Source: Candidatus Schneewindia gallinarum | GTDB taxonomy: Bacteria; Bacillota; Clostridia; Oscillospirales; Ruminococcaceae | Direction: 5' to 3' | Assembly: GCA_904420175.1 (NCBI GenBank) | Contig: CAJFUF010000008.1 | Span: forward strand, 1-64,000 | DNA: 64,000 nt | Shown here: one piece after another, positions 35,322-42,956 of the stretch | Layout: each line of letters starts with the position of its first letter | Numbering within the stretch: the first letter of the stretch is position 1 | The notes under the pieces: model-generated | Database searches by the model: none | What the model was told of the DNA's origin: nothing | The model's input: only the letters and a program-made list of their open reading frames with translations | Position numbers and translations under genes: made by a program

Positions 35322-35989
35322 TCCTCTTCCTCCTTATCCCAAATTGTTTTCACAAGAACGTCGACGTACTCGATAGGCTCGATATCGTCGAGGGTCCCTT
35401 CCAACCGTTTGTCAGCCGCTGTCAGAAGCAGCGGTACGCCCGACAGGCGCGATACCTCTTCCGCAAATAAAACGGAGGCCCTTACGTCCTCCGGCGTGGT
35501 CGCCTTCCCCAGATTGGAGTTGTTGATAAGCCCTGTGGCCGAAAGGCCGCAGGCCGCCTCAATATCCCGCAGGTACTCCACACATTCCTCCGGGCTGCGG
35601 GTCAGGTAGCGGTAGCAGGAGATGACGCACAGCAGGTCGTAATCCTGCCGCAGCAGCACCGGCCGGTACCGGCCAAGGGCCACCGCGCCTGCGTCGTCCC
35701 CGCCCACGTCCACAATGACGGGGGCATCCCCCTCCAGCGCAGTCTCTACCCCGCCGCCAAGGTAGGGCAGGTCCACATTGGAGTTGGCAAAATCCGGCGC
35801 AAGCACATTTACGCCGGGGTACTGTCCCACAAAGTCCGCCGAACGGAAATACGGGTTGACGATGTCCATGTCAATCAGTGTCACGCGGGCGCCGCCCTGT
35901 GCGGCACGACGGGCAAGATTGATGGAAAAATTGGTCTTTCCGCTTCCAAAATGCCCGGTGACAATGGTGATTTTCTTTCTTAAATCCAC
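35303..35989 (-). CDS. P-loop ATPase at the head of the oxidoreductase operon
   Basis: A 228-residue cytoplasmic NTPase. The Walker A motif is GHFGSGKTNFS (residues 12-22), followed by LIDMDIVNPYFRS, which suggests the MinD/ArsA-like group, and VIVDVGGDDAG near residue 92 as Walker B. It lacks the deviant Walker Lys of true MinD. Function unknown. It is the first gene after a near-consensus promoter and overlaps the ferredoxin gene, so it is expressed with the oxidoreductase. A role in cofactor delivery or assembly is conceivable but not shown. Confidence 0.85.
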   Translation of the reverse strand: MDLRKKITIVTGHFGSGKTNFSINLARRAAQGGARVTLIDMDIVNPYFRSADFVGQYPGVNVLAPDFANSNVDLPYLGGGVETALEGDAPVIVDVGGDDAGAVALGRYRPVLLRQDYDLLCVISCYRYLTRSPEECVEYLRDIEAACGLSATGLINNSNLGKATTPEDVRASVLFAEEVSRLSGVPLLLTAADKRLEGTLDDIEPIEYVDVLVKTIWDKEEEEWQKSR

Positions 35990-36024
35990 GGGATTCCCTC
36001 TTTTATCCTTTCATATTTCTAATT

Positions 36025-36053
36025 ATTATAGCACTTTAACGCGGTGTATTCAA
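36025..36053 (-). promoter_or_regulatory. Promoter of the P-loop ATPase/2-oxoacid oxidoreductase operon
   Basis: Minus strand TTGAAT (36053-36048), 17-base spacer, perfect TATAAT (36030-36025) with an extended TG one base before it. Confidence 0.8.
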
Positions 36054-36077
36054 TCTGCAGGTTTTCCCTGTAAAGTA

Positions 36078-36106
36078 AAAAAACACCGCACGCCGCGGTG
36101 TTTTTT
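36078..36106 (-). terminator. Terminator of spo0A
   Basis: Perfect 12-bp stem AAAAAACACCGC with its complement (36078-36089 with 36095-36106), loop acgcc, T run on both sides. It starts 12 bases past the spo0A stop. Confidence 0.9.
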
Positions 36107-36117
36107 ATATAATTTGT

Positions 36118-36906
36118 TTAATCCACCACCTGTAAACCGCCCGATTTAATCTGCAGCCGGATCCGGTCGCTGATCATGGCAATAAACTCGGAATTGGTGG
36201 GCTTCCCCCGCTGGTTGTGGATGGTGTAGCCGAAATAGGAGTTCAGGACATCCACATCGCCCCGGTCCCACGCAACCTCAATGGCGTGGCGGATGGCACG
36301 TTCCACCCTTGTGGCGGTGGTGCCGTACAGCTTTGCAATTTCCGGGTAAAGAACCTTGGTCACGGAGTTTATCATGGTTTTGTCCTTCACTGCAAGCCGG
36401 ATGCCGTCCCTCAGATAATTATAGCCCTTAATATGTGCCGGAACACCAATTTGAAGAATGACGTCGGTAATCATCATTTCCAGGCTGATGGTTCCATCGC
36501 GGTTTTCCCCCACAGGCTTAATCGGCGTCTGGTTGTAGCCTGCCACCCGCTTAATCCGGTCGCACAGCAGCGCCAGGTCGAAGGGCTTCTCCACAAAGTA
36601 GCTGGCGCCGCACTTCAGCGCTTCTATTTTGAAGAAATCATCGCCGCCGGCGGACATCACCACAAACTTGGGCATGTGCACAGGCGCGTCCTTTTTCAGC
36701 CGCTCCATAATCTCCAGCGCGTCGGCGCCCCTTAAGAACGAGTCCATCAGAACCACGTCCGGCTGCTCGGCACGAATTTGGGCGGGAAGCTGAAGCGCGT
36801 CCGGCACCCCTATCGTGACTGCGATTCCTTCCTCCTCAAAAATGCTTTTACAAGCAGAGGCAAAGTCCGCATTTCCGTCAGCAAGCAACAACCTTATTTT
36901 CGGCAT
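36118..36906 (-). CDS. spo0A: Sporulation master regulator Spo0A
   Basis: Response regulator that commits the cell to sporulation. The receiver domain (about 1-120) has the phosphorylated Asp55 (VVLMDSFLRG) and the Lys of YFVEKPFD. The effector domain (about 150-262) has the recognition-helix region SVTKVLYPEIAKLYGTTATRVERAIRHAIEVAW. The first acidic-pocket pair, normally Asp-Asp, is Asp10-Gly11 here. ATG at 36906 is preferred over 36927 because it matches the family start. It is downstream of spoIVB with its own sigma-A promoter and a possible 0A box. Confidence 0.97.
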   Translation of the reverse strand: MPKIRLLLADGNADFASACKSIFEEEGIAVTIGVPDALQLPAQIRAEQPDVVLMDSFLRGADALEIMERLKKDAPVHMPKFVVMSAGGDDFFKIEALKCGASYFVEKPFDLALLCDRIKRVAGYNQTPIKPVGENRDGTISLEMMITDVILQIGVPAHIKGYNYLRDGIRLAVKDKTMINSVTKVLYPEIAKLYGTTATRVERAIRHAIEVAWDRGDVDVLNSYFGYTIHNQRGKPTNSEFIAMISDRIRLQIKSGGLQVVD

Positions 36907-36956
36907 AGATACCAAGCTCCCTTTCATTTTCCACTTTTCTCCGTGTTACAACAAAA

Positions 36957-36985
36957 ATAGTAGCATGGATAATCGAATGTTGCAA
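36957..36985 (-). promoter_or_regulatory. Sigma-A-like promoter of spo0A
   Basis: Minus strand TTGCAA (36985-36980), 17-base spacer, TACTAT (36962-36957), 50 bases before the ATG at 36906. Confidence 0.6.
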
Positions 36986-37043
36986 GATCACGGAAGGGAG
37001 AAAGATAGGCGCCAGATTTGTGCAATCTAACTTAAGATTCTGA

Positions 37044-38255
37044 TTATTTTGTCGAACAAACGGTGTTTATGGAACCTTCCAGCATGGTTTCCCCGAAAAT
37101 TGCATAGCCGCGGGTGGGATCGTTCACAAAAACATGGGTCACCGCACCGACAAACATCCCGTTCTGGATGATGGGGCTTCCGCTCATCCCCTGCACAATT
37201 CCACCCGTTTTTTCAATCAGCGCCGGGTCGGTGATGTGGATGACCATGTTGCGGGTTTTCGCATCGTCCCCGAGGGTGATTTTTTCAATTTCTATTTCAT
37301 ACTCCTGCGGCTCGCTGCCTTCCACCGTGGTCAGGATGGTGGCGGGGCCGGTCTGTACCTGCTGTTTGGTCGCAACCTGAAGCAGATCCCCATCCACAGG
37401 GCACAGCTCCATACTGCCGTACACCCCGATTTCCGTGTTGGCGGTCAGCTCCCCCTGGATGGATCCGTTGATGAACCGGCCGCGCAGTTCCCCGGCAGAG
37501 CCGGACACGCCCTTAACAGCGCCGGTAATTTGCACGCTTCCCACCTCGCCGGTGTTCAGGGGCAGGATCTCCCCCGTGTCCACGTCGCAGATGGGATGTC
37601 CCAGCCCGCCAAAGGTCTGGTTATCCGGATTGTAGAACGTCAGCGTACCGATCCCGGCGGAGCTGTCGCGCACCCACAGGCCCGCCTTGAACTGTCCGTC
37701 TGTGGTGCGGGCCGGGCTGACCGCCACGGTAAATGTCATGTTTTTGCGGCGCAGCGTCACGGCAATGTCCTTGCCGCCGGAGGCGGTGATAATCTCCGCC
37801 ACCTGGTCATTGGAGCTTACCTCAACACCGTCAATGGACAGGATGACATCGCCCAGCTTAATGCCTGCGTCGCGGCCGGGATTACACAGCCCGTTTTCCC
37901 CGTCCACGTCGGACAGGCCCACAACCACCACGCCCTCTGTAAACATCTTAATGCCGAAGGGGACGCCGCAGGGCACCACGTACTGCTTCTCCACCACCTC
38001 GACCTGCACCGTTTTAATGGGAATGATGCCGAACAGGCTGATATTGACTTCATAATTGTCCTGCACTCCCACGCGCTGCGCCGCGGAGGCATCCACGCTG
38101 ACGGCGTCGTTGGCGCTGCCGGGCAGGGAAAACGTGTCGCCCCGCGTCACATGAAACTGGTCCGGCAGGGCGGCGTATTCCCCGCTGATAACGGTAAACA
38201 ATAAACTCAGCACCACAAGAAATCCCGCTGTGGTGCAGCGAATGGCTTTTTTCAT
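37044..38255 (-). CDS. spoIVB: SpoIVB serine peptidase (S55)
   Basis: Forespore-secreted protease that triggers SpoIVFA/SpoIVFB processing of pro-sigma-K. The 403 residues have a signal-anchor at about 4-26, a PDZ domain near 100-180 (KLGDVILSIDGVEVSSNDQV) and the S55 domain, with the catalytic His in GGLGHPICD (near 220) and Ser in QGMSGSPII (near 358). ATG at 38255 follows GAGGTGAGG. The spoIVB-spo0A order is conserved in spore formers. No sigma-G/F promoter was convincing. Confidence 0.96.
   Translation of the reverse strand: MKKAIRCTTAGFLVVLSLLFTVISGEYAALPDQFHVTRGDTFSLPGSANDAVSVDASAAQRVGVQDNYEVNISLFGIIPIKTVQVEVVEKQYVVPCGVPFGIKMFTEGVVVVGLSDVDGENGLCNPGRDAGIKLGDVILSIDGVEVSSNDQVAEIITASGGKDIAVTLRRKNMTFTVAVSPARTTDGQFKAGLWVRDSSAGIGTLTFYNPDNQTFGGLGHPICDVDTGEILPLNTGEVGSVQITGAVKGVSGSAGELRGRFINGSIQGELTANTEIGVYGSMELCPVDGDLLQVATKQQVQTGPATILTTVEGSEPQEYEIEIEKITLGDDAKTRNMVIHITDPALIEKTGGIVQGMSGSPIIQNGMFVGAVTHVFVNDPTRGYAIFGETMLEGSINTVCSTK
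37050..37056. promoter_or_regulatory. Possible 0A box upstream of spo0A
   Basis: Exact TGTCGAA, the core bound by phosphorylated Spo0A, about 65 bases above the spo0A -35. It overlaps the last codons of spoIVB, so the codon sequence could produce it by chance. Confidence 0.4.
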
Positions 38256-38341
38256 GGTCCTCACCTCATTTTAGACTTCCTAAATAGTCTTCGCAGATTT
38301 TTTCCGTTCACACCAGGGCGCGCTTTGGAAAAAAGCGGGGC

Positions 38342-40981
38342 TCAGCCCTTTTTGCCGGAAAACAGCAGCCGATGCACAAGGCCGCCCAGCACCGGCACAC
38401 CCGCCGTGTAGGCAAGTACAATTCCCATCTGCCTTATGGACAGGGCGACTGTGGAAAAAACGCCCTGGCACCATGGTACATAGACGGCCGCCAGCACGGC
38501 GCCCAGGGACAGCATACAGGCAAGGATAAGCCAGATGTTGTTAAAAAGAGGGATTTGAAGCAGCGTTTTCGTCTCGCTTTTACACTCGAATACGTGGACC
38601 AGCTGGGTGAACACCAGCGTCAGGAACGCAGCGGTGCGGCAGGCGGACAAGTCCCCGCCGTACTTGGCGACGGACACGAAGGTGCCGAGGGTTGCAAGGG
38701 CGATAAGGCAGCCGCGGAACAGGATTTTTGCCGCAAGGCCGTCCGAAAACACGCCGTCGCTCGGCTTTCGCGGGCGTTTTTCCAGAATATCCTTCTCGCC
38801 CGGATCCATGCCAAGGGCCGTGGCGGGCAGGCCGTCTGTCACAAGGTTGATAAGCAGAATCTGGATGGGCAGCAGCACCACCGGTAAGCCCATCAGCATG
38901 CCGACAAACATGGTCAGCACCTCGCCCGTGTTGCACGCAAGCAGATAGCGGATAAATTTCCGGATGTTGGCGTAGATGACGCGTCCCTCCAGCACCGCCG
39001 ACACGATGACGCTGAAGCTGTCCTCCAAAAGGATGATGGAGGCCGCCTCCTTGGACACGTCAGTGCCGGTTTTTCCCATGCACACGCCGATGTCCGCCTC
39101 CTTAATGGCAGGCGCGTCGTTGACGCCGTCCCCTGTCATGGCCACCACATCCCCGCGTTTTTTCAGCGCGCGGACCACCTTCAGCTTGTGGGCGGGGCTG
39201 ACCCTTGCAAACACTGCCACCCGCGGCAGTTTCTCCTTTAACTGCTCATCGCTCATGGCGTCCAGCTCATCTCCGGTCAGGACCAGATCCCCGTCCTTTA
39301 AAATGCCGGTCTGCTTCGCAATGGCCGCCGCCGTGTTTTTGTAGTCCCCGGTGATCATCACCGGGCGGATACCCGCCCTGCGGCATGCCCTGACGGCGTC
39401 CTTCACCTCGGGCCGGGGCGGATCCACCATCCCCGCCAACCCCAGAAACACAAGACCGCTCTCCGGGTCGTCGTCCGGACCTCTCAGCAGGCGGTAGCCG
39501 CAGGCCAGCACCCGCAGCGCCGCGTCCGCCATGCTGTCGTTCATGCGGCGGATCTCCTCCCTGATGGTGCCGGTCAGCGGGATGACGCGGTCTCCCTTCA
39601 CCGCATACCGGCACGCAGACAACAGCCGGTCCGGGGCACCCTTGCAGATGCTTACCTGCGTCCCTTCCGGTGTGCGTACCGTCACAGACATCCGCTTGCG
39701 CTCACTGTCAAAGGGCCGCTCCGACAGACGCGGGAACCGGCCGGACACCTCCTCCGGCTGCACGCCGCATACAAGCGCCGCCCGCAGCAGGGCCAGCTCC
39801 GTGGGTTCACCCTCCTCCTCGGTGGCATTGTTACACAGGTACAGGCTTTCAATAAAGAAGCGATCCGATTTCGTCAGGCGCAGTTCCCCTGTCCGGCTCT
39901 CTACGTTGTCGCCGGACAGGACAAGATCGCTGTCCAGTGTGTGCAGCCTTGTCACCATCATGCGGTTCTCCGTCAGGGTGCCCGTTTTGTCTGAACAGAT
40001 GACGGTGGCGCAGCCGAGCGTCTCCACCGCGTGCAGTTTTTTAATAACAGCGCCCTTTTTCAGGATTTTTCCCACGGCCAGCGCGAGGGCAATGGTGACG
40101 ATGGCAGGCAGTCCCTCCGGTACGGCGGCCACCGCCAGCGACAGGCCGGTGACCAGCATGGAAAACACCGGTTCCCCCCGAAGGATTCCGGTAACTGCCA
40201 CCACGGCGCAGATAACAAGGCAGCCAATACCAATATACTTGCCAAGTTCGCTTAAACGGCGCTGAAGGGGTGTGGGCTCTTCCTCAATCTCCCCTAACAT
40301 TCCCGCAATGCCGCCCATCTCGGTGTCCATGCCGATGGCGTCTACCCGCATCAGCCCGTGGCCCCTTGTAATCAGGGTGCCCGAAAAAACCGGCTCGCCC
40401 ACCGCCTTCATCAGGGGGACCGACTCCCCCGTCAGCACCGACTCATCGATAGAAATCCCGTTTTCCTCCAGCAGCGCGCCGTCCGCAGGCACACGGTTGC
40501 CCGCCTCCAACAGCACAAGGTCGCCGGGCACCAGCTGCTCGCAGGGGACGGAAGCATGCTGCCCGTCCCGCAGCACACGGCACACCGGGGCGGACAGCTT
40601 TTCCAGCGCCTCGATGGTCTTTTCCGTCCGAAACTCCTGCACGGCGCCGATGACGGCGTTGACCCCGATGATGATAAGGATGGTCACCGCCTCCGTCATC
40701 TCCCCCATCATCATACTCAGCACCGCCGACACAATGAGAATCAGCACCAGCACGTCCTTAAACTGGCTTAAAAACAGCACGGCGGCGCTTTTCTTTTTCT
40801 TTCCCTCCAACTTGTTAAGGCCGTACCGCTTTCTTAATTGCTCCACTTCGGCCGCAGACAGCCCTGTACGCTGCACCGGGGCCGGCCCGTCCGTTTTTTC
40901 GGCCGTCTGTGGCGCAGCCTCCTCCCGTTTTTTCCCCGCGCCCCTAATGGTGCGCTTTTCCAGCAGATTTAAGTAGTCCAC
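38342..40981 (-). CDS. Cation-translocating P-type ATPase (calcium-type, PacL-like)
   Basis: An 879-residue type II P-type ATPase, probably exporting Ca2+. Order of features: N-terminal cytoplasmic segment, first transmembrane pair near 85-125, actuator motif TGES, third and fourth helices, phosphorylation loop SDKTGTLT near residue 330, ATP-binding KGAP, hinge MTGDGVNDAPAIKEADIG, then six C-terminal helices. The start is taken as GTG at 40981, which follows GGAGGTAACAA; a GTG 21 bases earlier lacks a site. It stands between spoIVB and the divergent cassette at 41.2 kb, with no obvious metal regulator adjacent. Confidence 0.94.
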   Translation of the reverse strand: MDYLNLLEKRTIRGAGKKREEAAPQTAEKTDGPAPVQRTGLSAAEVEQLRKRYGLNKLEGKKKKSAAVLFLSQFKDVLVLILIVSAVLSMMMGEMTEAVTILIIIGVNAVIGAVQEFRTEKTIEALEKLSAPVCRVLRDGQHASVPCEQLVPGDLVLLEAGNRVPADGALLEENGISIDESVLTGESVPLMKAVGEPVFSGTLITRGHGLMRVDAIGMDTEMGGIAGMLGEIEEEPTPLQRRLSELGKYIGIGCLVICAVVAVTGILRGEPVFSMLVTGLSLAVAAVPEGLPAIVTIALALAVGKILKKGAVIKKLHAVETLGCATVICSDKTGTLTENRMMVTRLHTLDSDLVLSGDNVESRTGELRLTKSDRFFIESLYLCNNATEEEGEPTELALLRAALVCGVQPEEVSGRFPRLSERPFDSERKRMSVTVRTPEGTQVSICKGAPDRLLSACRYAVKGDRVIPLTGTIREEIRRMNDSMADAALRVLACGYRLLRGPDDDPESGLVFLGLAGMVDPPRPEVKDAVRACRRAGIRPVMITGDYKNTAAAIAKQTGILKDGDLVLTGDELDAMSDEQLKEKLPRVAVFARVSPAHKLKVVRALKKRGDVVAMTGDGVNDAPAIKEADIGVCMGKTGTDVSKEAASIILLEDSFSVIVSAVLEGRVIYANIRKFIRYLLACNTGEVLTMFVGMLMGLPVVLLPIQILLINLVTDGLPATALGMDPGEKDILEKRPRKPSDGVFSDGLAAKILFRGCLIALATLGTFVSVAKYGGDLSACRTAAFLTLVFTQLVHVFECKSETKTLLQIPLFNNIWLILACMLSLGAVLAAVYVPWCQGVFSTVALSIRQMGIVLAYTAGVPVLGGLVHRLLFSGKKG

Positions 40982-41061
40982 ACTTGTTACCTCCGTCCAC
41001 ACGCTGTTTGTCCTGTTATCCTATGTTTATTCTTTTTGGACAAAGGGTATGCGTAATCCTG

Positions 41062-41116
41062 GACAGGCGGAAGTCGGGGCAACCAGTTTCCCTGTCGGTC
41101 CGACTGTGCTACCGCC
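41062..41116. other. Strongly paired intergenic element of unknown role
   Basis: Nested inverted repeats: GGCGG (41066-41070) with CCGCC (41112-41116), and GTCGG (41073-41077) with CCGAC (41100-41104). There is also an alternative pairing GACAGG/CCTGTC (41062-41067 with 41091-41096). It lies upstream of the cassette promoter and of the divergent ATPase gene, so it could fold in the ATPase leader. It matches no riboswitch class I know. Confidence 0.3.
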
Positions 41117-41190
41117 GGAGAACTCTTCTATGTTTTCGACAACTCCTCATGAACGAATCTTTTAAAAAATGTAAAATTTTCTGCATTCGC

Positions 41191-41219
41191 TTGCACGAGG
41201 GGGAATTTCCCCTTATAAT
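41191..41219 (+). promoter_or_regulatory. Promoter of the cobalamin-fold/opine-dehydrogenase cassette, with inverted repeat
   Basis: TTGCAC (41191-41196), 17-base spacer, perfect TATAAT (41214-41219). The spacer contains an inverted repeat GGGGGAA/TTTCCCC (41199-41212) with one mismatch, placed where a repressor would block polymerase. Confidence 0.7.
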
Positions 41220-41257
41220 AAAAACAAGAAGAATACTATTGTAAAGAGGTGAAGGAG

Positions 41258-42940
41258 ATGAACAAAAAGCTGTTTTTGGGTGCGTCCATCGGCAGTTGCG
41301 TGCATGTGGCAGGCGCCATCCATTTTCTGAATATGGCTGCGGACGAGGGATATGAAACCCTGTTTCTGGGCCCGGCGCTGAGTGTCCCGGATCTGATGGA
41401 AAAGGTTCGGCAACTCCGGCCTGCGCTGGTCACAGTGGGGTTCCGGCTTACACCGGAAAATGTGCTGCCGCTTCTCCGGCTGCTAAAGCAGGAGAATGAA
41501 AAGCTGCCGGAAAAGCCCCGCTGGGTGTTCGGCGGGACCCGTCCTGTGGCGGAGCTGGTGCGGAAAGAAGCCGGCGATTTTTTCGAAAAAATATACGACG
41601 GCACAGAGGACTTGGACGACACCATCTCCTTCCTGCGCGGGATGCAGCACGGCGGAAACAGTGCGGTGTATGAGGACAGCCTGATTGCCCGGATGGCAGC
41701 CAAAAAGCCCTACCCCCTGCTGCGGCATCATTTCGGCCTGCCGGATTTTGAGAGCACGCGGCAGGGGATAGCGCAGATTGCACAGTCCGGCGTGCTGGAT
41801 GTCATCTCCCTCGGACCGGATCAGAACACACAGCAGTTTTTCTTTCATCCGGAACAGCGGGACCCTGCAATGGACGGGGCCGGCGGTGTACCCATCCGCA
41901 CAGAGGCGGATTTCCGGGCGCTGAAGCAGGCGAGCCTTGACGGGAACCATCCGCTGCTGCGCTGCTACAGCGGAACGGCGGAGGTGTTCCGCATGGCGCA
42001 GCTTTTGCAGGACACCATCCACAACGCCTGGTGTGCGGTTCCCCTGTGCTGGTACAACGAGTTGGACGGACGCGGCACCAGAACCCTGGAGCAGTCCATG
42101 GATGAAGCGCAGCGGCTGATGGCATGGCACGGGGAGAGGGATATCCCTGTGGAGGTGAACGAGCCCCACCACTGGGCCCTGCGCGATGCGCACGATGTGA
42201 TTGCCGTTGCCATGGCATACATCAGCGCCTATAACGCGAAAAGGTATGGGGTGAAAGACTATGTCGCACAGTACATGTTTAACGTCCCGAACTCGCTGAG
42301 CTTTTCCATGGATCTTGCCAAGGCACTGGCGCAGGCAGAGCTGGCGGAAAGCCTGAAGGACCGTGATTTCCGGGTCTACCGCGAGGTGCGCGCAGGCCTG
42401 CCCTTCTTAAGCAGCGATCTGGACGCTGCCAAGGGACAGCTTGCCGCCTCCACCTATCTTTCCATGGCCATGGCACCGGACATCATCCATGTGGTGGGCT
42501 ACAGCGAGGCGGAGCACGCGGCCACCCCGCAGGTTGTCATAGAGAGCTGTAAAATTGTGCGCGGCGTCATCCGCAGCACGCTGTACGGCGCGCCGGACGC
42601 CACGAAGGACGAGGCGGTTCAGGCCCGTAAGAGGGAGCTTGTCCGGGAGGCGGACTTCCTTATCCGTTTTATTAAGGAGTGGTACTCCCCCTTCTCGGAC
42701 GATCCGCTGTCCGATGCGGCAGTGCTGTCCGACTGCATCCGGCGCGGCATCCTTGATGCGCCGCACATCGTCAAAGGCGAGCGCTTCCGCGGCATTCTCG
42801 AAACCCGGGTTGTGGACGGAAAGTGCGTGGCATGGGACGCGGCGCATAAGAAGGCGCTGTCCGAGGCGGAACGAATTGAGCAGCTGAAACAGAACGGCAA
42901 TTTCCAGTCCGCCCTGCTTAAGGCCGGCAAGGCCGGATAG
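41258..42940 (+). CDS. Cobalamin-binding-like protein with mutase-type barrel, unknown function
   Basis: A 560-residue protein. Residues about 3-110 look like a B12-binding Rossmann domain: GASIGSCVHVAG with His16 in place of the DxHxxG motif (Asp is Cys14), and a GG turn at 92-93 (WVFGGTRP). Residues about 170-530 resemble the TIM barrel of glutamate-mutase E-type enzymes, as in LLRCYSGTAEVFRMAQ, YMFNVPNSLSFSMDLA and APDIIHVVGYSEAEH. So it could be a coenzyme-B12 mutase with its domain order reversed, or a corrinoid sensor. ATG at 41258 is chosen over GTG 41249 because AGAGGTGA precedes it. The opine-dehydrogenase-type gene follows 16 bases later, with no other gene in the unit. The substrate is unknown. 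Confidence 0.7.
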   Translation: MNKKLFLGASIGSCVHVAGAIHFLNMAADEGYETLFLGPALSVPDLMEKVRQLRPALVTVGFRLTPENVLPLLRLLKQENEKLPEKPRWVFGGTRPVAELVRKEAGDFFEKIYDGTEDLDDTISFLRGMQHGGNSAVYEDSLIARMAAKKPYPLLRHHFGLPDFESTRQGIAQIAQSGVLDVISLGPDQNTQQFFFHPEQRDPAMDGAGGVPIRTEADFRALKQASLDGNHPLLRCYSGTAEVFRMAQLLQDTIHNAWCAVPLCWYNELDGRGTRTLEQSMDEAQRLMAWHGERDIPVEVNEPHHWALRDAHDVIAVAMAYISAYNAKRYGVKDYVAQYMFNVPNSLSFSMDLAKALAQAELAESLKDRDFRVYREVRAGLPFLSSDLDAAKGQLAASTYLSMAMAPDIIHVVGYSEAEHAATPQVVIESCKIVRGVIRSTLYGAPDATKDEAVQARKRELVREADFLIRFIKEWYSPFSDDPLSDAAVLSDCIRRGILDAPHIVKGERFRGILETRVVDGKCVAWDAAHKKALSEAERIEQLKQNGNFQSALLKAGKAG

Positions 42941-42956
42941 AAAGGGGGACGGGCCG

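Noticed and set aside
36986-37044. Separate terminator between spoIVB and spo0A
   Set aside because: Only 5-bp A/T-rich pairings are visible, so read-through from spoIVB into spo0A cannot be excluded.
41120-41257. Possible cobalamin riboswitch before the B12-fold gene
   Set aside because: The transcript from the promoter at 41191-41219 has only about 30 bases of leader, and the GCCACTG-type B12-box consensus is absent.
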